A stretch of DNA of 64,000 nt, from NCBI RefSeq assembly GCF_001722335.1, contig NZ_MIHA01000023.1:28073-92072 (forward strand). The letters run 5' to 3'. The first letter of the stretch is position 1. Every line of letters starts with the position of its first letter. The stretch comes from Mycolicibacterium flavescens (GTDB taxonomy: Bacteria; Actinomycetota; Actinomycetes; Mycobacteriales; Mycobacteriaceae). Below, in pieces: positions 62,555 to 64,000 of this stretch. The notes beneath the pieces were generated by a model. That model was not told the origin of the DNA, searched no databases, and was given only the letters and a program-made list of their open reading frames with translations. The position numbers and the translations under genes were made by a program.

Positions 62555-63250
62555 ATGAATGATCTGGTCGACACCACTGAGATGTACCTGCGGACGATCT
62601 ACGACCTCGAGGAAGAGGGCGTCGTGCCGCTACGCGCGCGGATCGCGGAGCGTCTGGACCAGAGCGGTCCCACTGTCAGCCAGACCGTCTCCCGGATGGA
62701 GCGCGACGGCCTGCTGCATGTCGCCGGTGACCGCCACCTCGAGCTCACCGACAAGGGCCGCGCGCTCGCGGTGGCCGTGATGCGCAAACACCGGCTCGCC
62801 GAGCGTCTGCTCGTCGACGTGATCGGGCTGCCGTGGGAGGAAGTCCACGCCGAGGCGTGCCGCTGGGAGCACGTGATGAGCGAGGACGTCGAGCGCCGGC
62901 TGGTGCAGGTGCTCAACAACCCGACCACCTCCCCGTTCGGCAACCCGATCCCCGGCCTTTCCGAACTGGGTCTGATCAGCACCACCTCCGGCGGAGACGC
63001 CGTGAACCTGGTGCGGCTGACCGAACTGCCCGCCGGGATGCCGGTCGCCGTGGTGGTCCGCCAGCTGACCGAACACGTCCAGGGCGACGTCGACCTCATC
63101 AGCAGACTCAAGGACGCCGGCGTGGTGCCGAATGCGCGCGTGACCGTGGAGAGCAACGACAACGGCGGGGTGATGATCGTGATCCCCGGCCACGAACAGG
63201 TCGAGCTGCCGCATCAGATGGCGCATGCCGTCAAGGTCGAGAAGGTCTAG
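62555..63250 (+). CDS. ideR: Iron-dependent repressor IdeR
   Basis: 231 residues. A DtxR-family Fe2+-activated repressor/activator that controls siderophore and iron-storage genes. An N-terminal winged helix (LRARIAERLDQSGPTVSQTV) is followed by the dimerisation domain with metal ligands in MRKHRLAERLL and ACRWEHVMSEDVE, and an SH3-like C-terminal domain. Length and sequence fit Rv2711. The ribosome site GGAGGG and TAGACT (-10-like, 62526-62531) lie just upstream. Confidence 0.96.
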   Translation: MNDLVDTTEMYLRTIYDLEEEGVVPLRARIAERLDQSGPTVSQTVSRMERDGLLHVAGDRHLELTDKGRALAVAVMRKHRLAERLLVDVIGLPWEEVHAEACRWEHVMSEDVERRLVQVLNNPTTSPFGNPIPGLSELGLISTTSGGDAVNLVRLTELPAGMPVAVVVRQLTEHVQGDVDLISRLKDAGVVPNARVTVESNDNGGVMIVIPGHEQVELPHQMAHAVKVEKV

Positions 63251-63278
63251 AACGCCTAGAACACCTAGAACACTGCCG

Positions 63279-64000
63279 TCAACCGGCGCGGCGGCCGAAC
63301 ACCCGCCGCGGCGGTAGGCGCACACCCAGCTGATCGGCCAACCGGTATCCCGTGGTCGCGAGCTCGCGGATCTGCTCGGGACGCAGCCCGGCCTGCAGTG
63401 CCCGGTCGAGCATGCCGGCCATCCGGTGCGCCTCATCGCAGCGCAACGCCGCCTCGAGCGACACCCCGGCGAGCGGACCGTCCCCGCGGGTGTACGCGGA
63501 GAACGCCAGCAGGGTGAGCGCCTCGATCCGCCACGGCTCCGGCAGCCGACGCGACAACTCCGCCCACAGCGACTCGGCCTGGCCCGCGCTCTCCCCCACG
63601 GCCAGCGCGTAGAGCGTGTCGCGCACCTGCAGATCGGTCAGCGCGGTGCCCAGCCGGGCGACCACGTCGTCGGGCAGCCGATGGCCGTCGGCGAGGCTGC
63701 CGGCCGCCGCGATCGCGGCTTCGACGTCGGCGCGTGCGTCGGCGTCGGACCGGTCGGGTCCGTGGACACCGATCATGTCGGCGACCGCGGCCGCGCCGAC
63801 CGGGTCGCAAACCGCGATGACCTGTTGCAAATCGGCGCGGCGGGCGTAGAGCCGCCGACCGTCGAGCACAGCGGCCATCGCCAGCGGCGAGGCCGACGGG
63901 TCGTCGATCACGCCGCCTTCGCCGCACCCGTCCGCGCAACGCCAGCGGCCGCCGGCGGCGACCCGGTCGACGACGTGGGCGGCCAGCAGCTCGACACCCC
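63279..64000 (-). CDS. DUF4192 family protein, 5' end cut by window edge
   Basis: About 240 C-terminal residues are visible; the frame continues past position 64000. The DUF4192 motif lies at the upstream side: GGRWRCADGCGEGGVIDDPS (two Cys), followed by LAMAAVLDGRRLYARRADL. The rest is a helical repeat region (VRDTLYALAVGESA, EALTLLAFSAYTRGDG, SLEAALRCDEAHRMA). Conserved in Actinobacteria; the function is unknown. It is convergent with ideR. Confidence 0.82.
   Translation of the reverse strand, partial: GVELLAAHVVDRVAAGGRWRCADGCGEGGVIDDPSASPLAMAAVLDGRRLYARRADLQQVIAVCDPVGAAAVADMIGVHGPDRSDADARADVEAAIAAAGSLADGHRLPDDVVARLGTALTDLQVRDTLYALAVGESAGQAESLWAELSRRLPEPWRIEALTLLAFSAYTRGDGPLAGVSLEAALRCDEAHRMAGMLDRALQAGLRPEQIRELATTGYRLADQLGVRLPPRRVFGRRAG

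Overview
This is a GC-rich mycobacterial chromosome segment. From about 23.7 kb to the right edge, gene content and order follow the Mycobacterium tuberculosis block Rv2669-Rv2712c: GNAT acetyltransferase, zapE, ribD-like reductase, secreted hydrolase, aftC, msrB, hemQ/hemY/hemE, DUF3000, RNase D, dxs, ceoB/ceoC, dut, cei, suhB, ppgK, sigA, sigB and ideR. Extra genes interleaved in that block (nhaA, PsiE-like, MFS exporter, secretory lipase, FkbM and O-methyltransferases) and an L-lactate dehydrogenase suggest an environmental, fast-growing Mycolicibacterium-type species rather than a tubercle bacillus. That species-level guess is inference.

Layout. 0-9.4 kb: the 5' part of thrS with a PGPGW membrane protein and a PaaI thioesterase, an aldo/keto reductase, DUF1990, a GAF-ANTAR RNA-binding regulator, an alpha/beta hydrolase, an L,D-transpeptidase, secreted proteins, and a holin-like/DUF3618/lactate dehydrogenase operon. 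A 186-bp MITE-like element sits exactly at the shared stop codons of two convergent genes near 4.5 kb. 9.4-10.5 kb: four tRNA genes (Val-CAC, Gly-GCC, Cys-GCA, Val-GAC). 10.5-13.6 kb: an accessory island behind tRNA-Val(GAC), with phage-type small genes (RMF-like, cysteine-rich), a HEPN-motif candidate and an alpha/beta hydrolase pseudogene with two single-base frameshifts. 13.8-18.2 kb: a 1385-residue surface protein with Ig/cadherin-like domains and about 13 copies of a ~49-residue repeat, preceded by a 19-bp perfect inverted repeat. 18.4-23.7 kb: small secreted proteins, an AraC-type regulator opposite an SRPBCC protein, a Clp-N/HTH protein behind two matching palindromes, an ECF-like sigma gene overlapping an alkyltransferase (ogt), a PPOX flavoprotein and an MPT63-like protein. 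23.7-64 kb: the conserved core block.

Functional links. hemE-hemY-hemQ form an overlapping operon for the late coproporphyrin-dependent heme pathway. ceoB-ceoC are coupled halves of a Trk-type K+ uptake regulator. ppgK/sigA and sigB/ideR join primary and stress sigma factors to polyphosphate glucose phosphorylation and iron-dependent repression; sigB has a clear SigE/SigH-type promoter. aftC, cei, the L,D-transpeptidase and dxs serve the cell envelope and isoprenoid precursors. Many neighbours overlap by 4 bases (ATGA/GTGA), and convergent genes often meet within a few bases or share a CTAG stop. Several convergent ends carry long palindromes that look like bidirectional terminators and share a CGAGCAGACGC end sequence.
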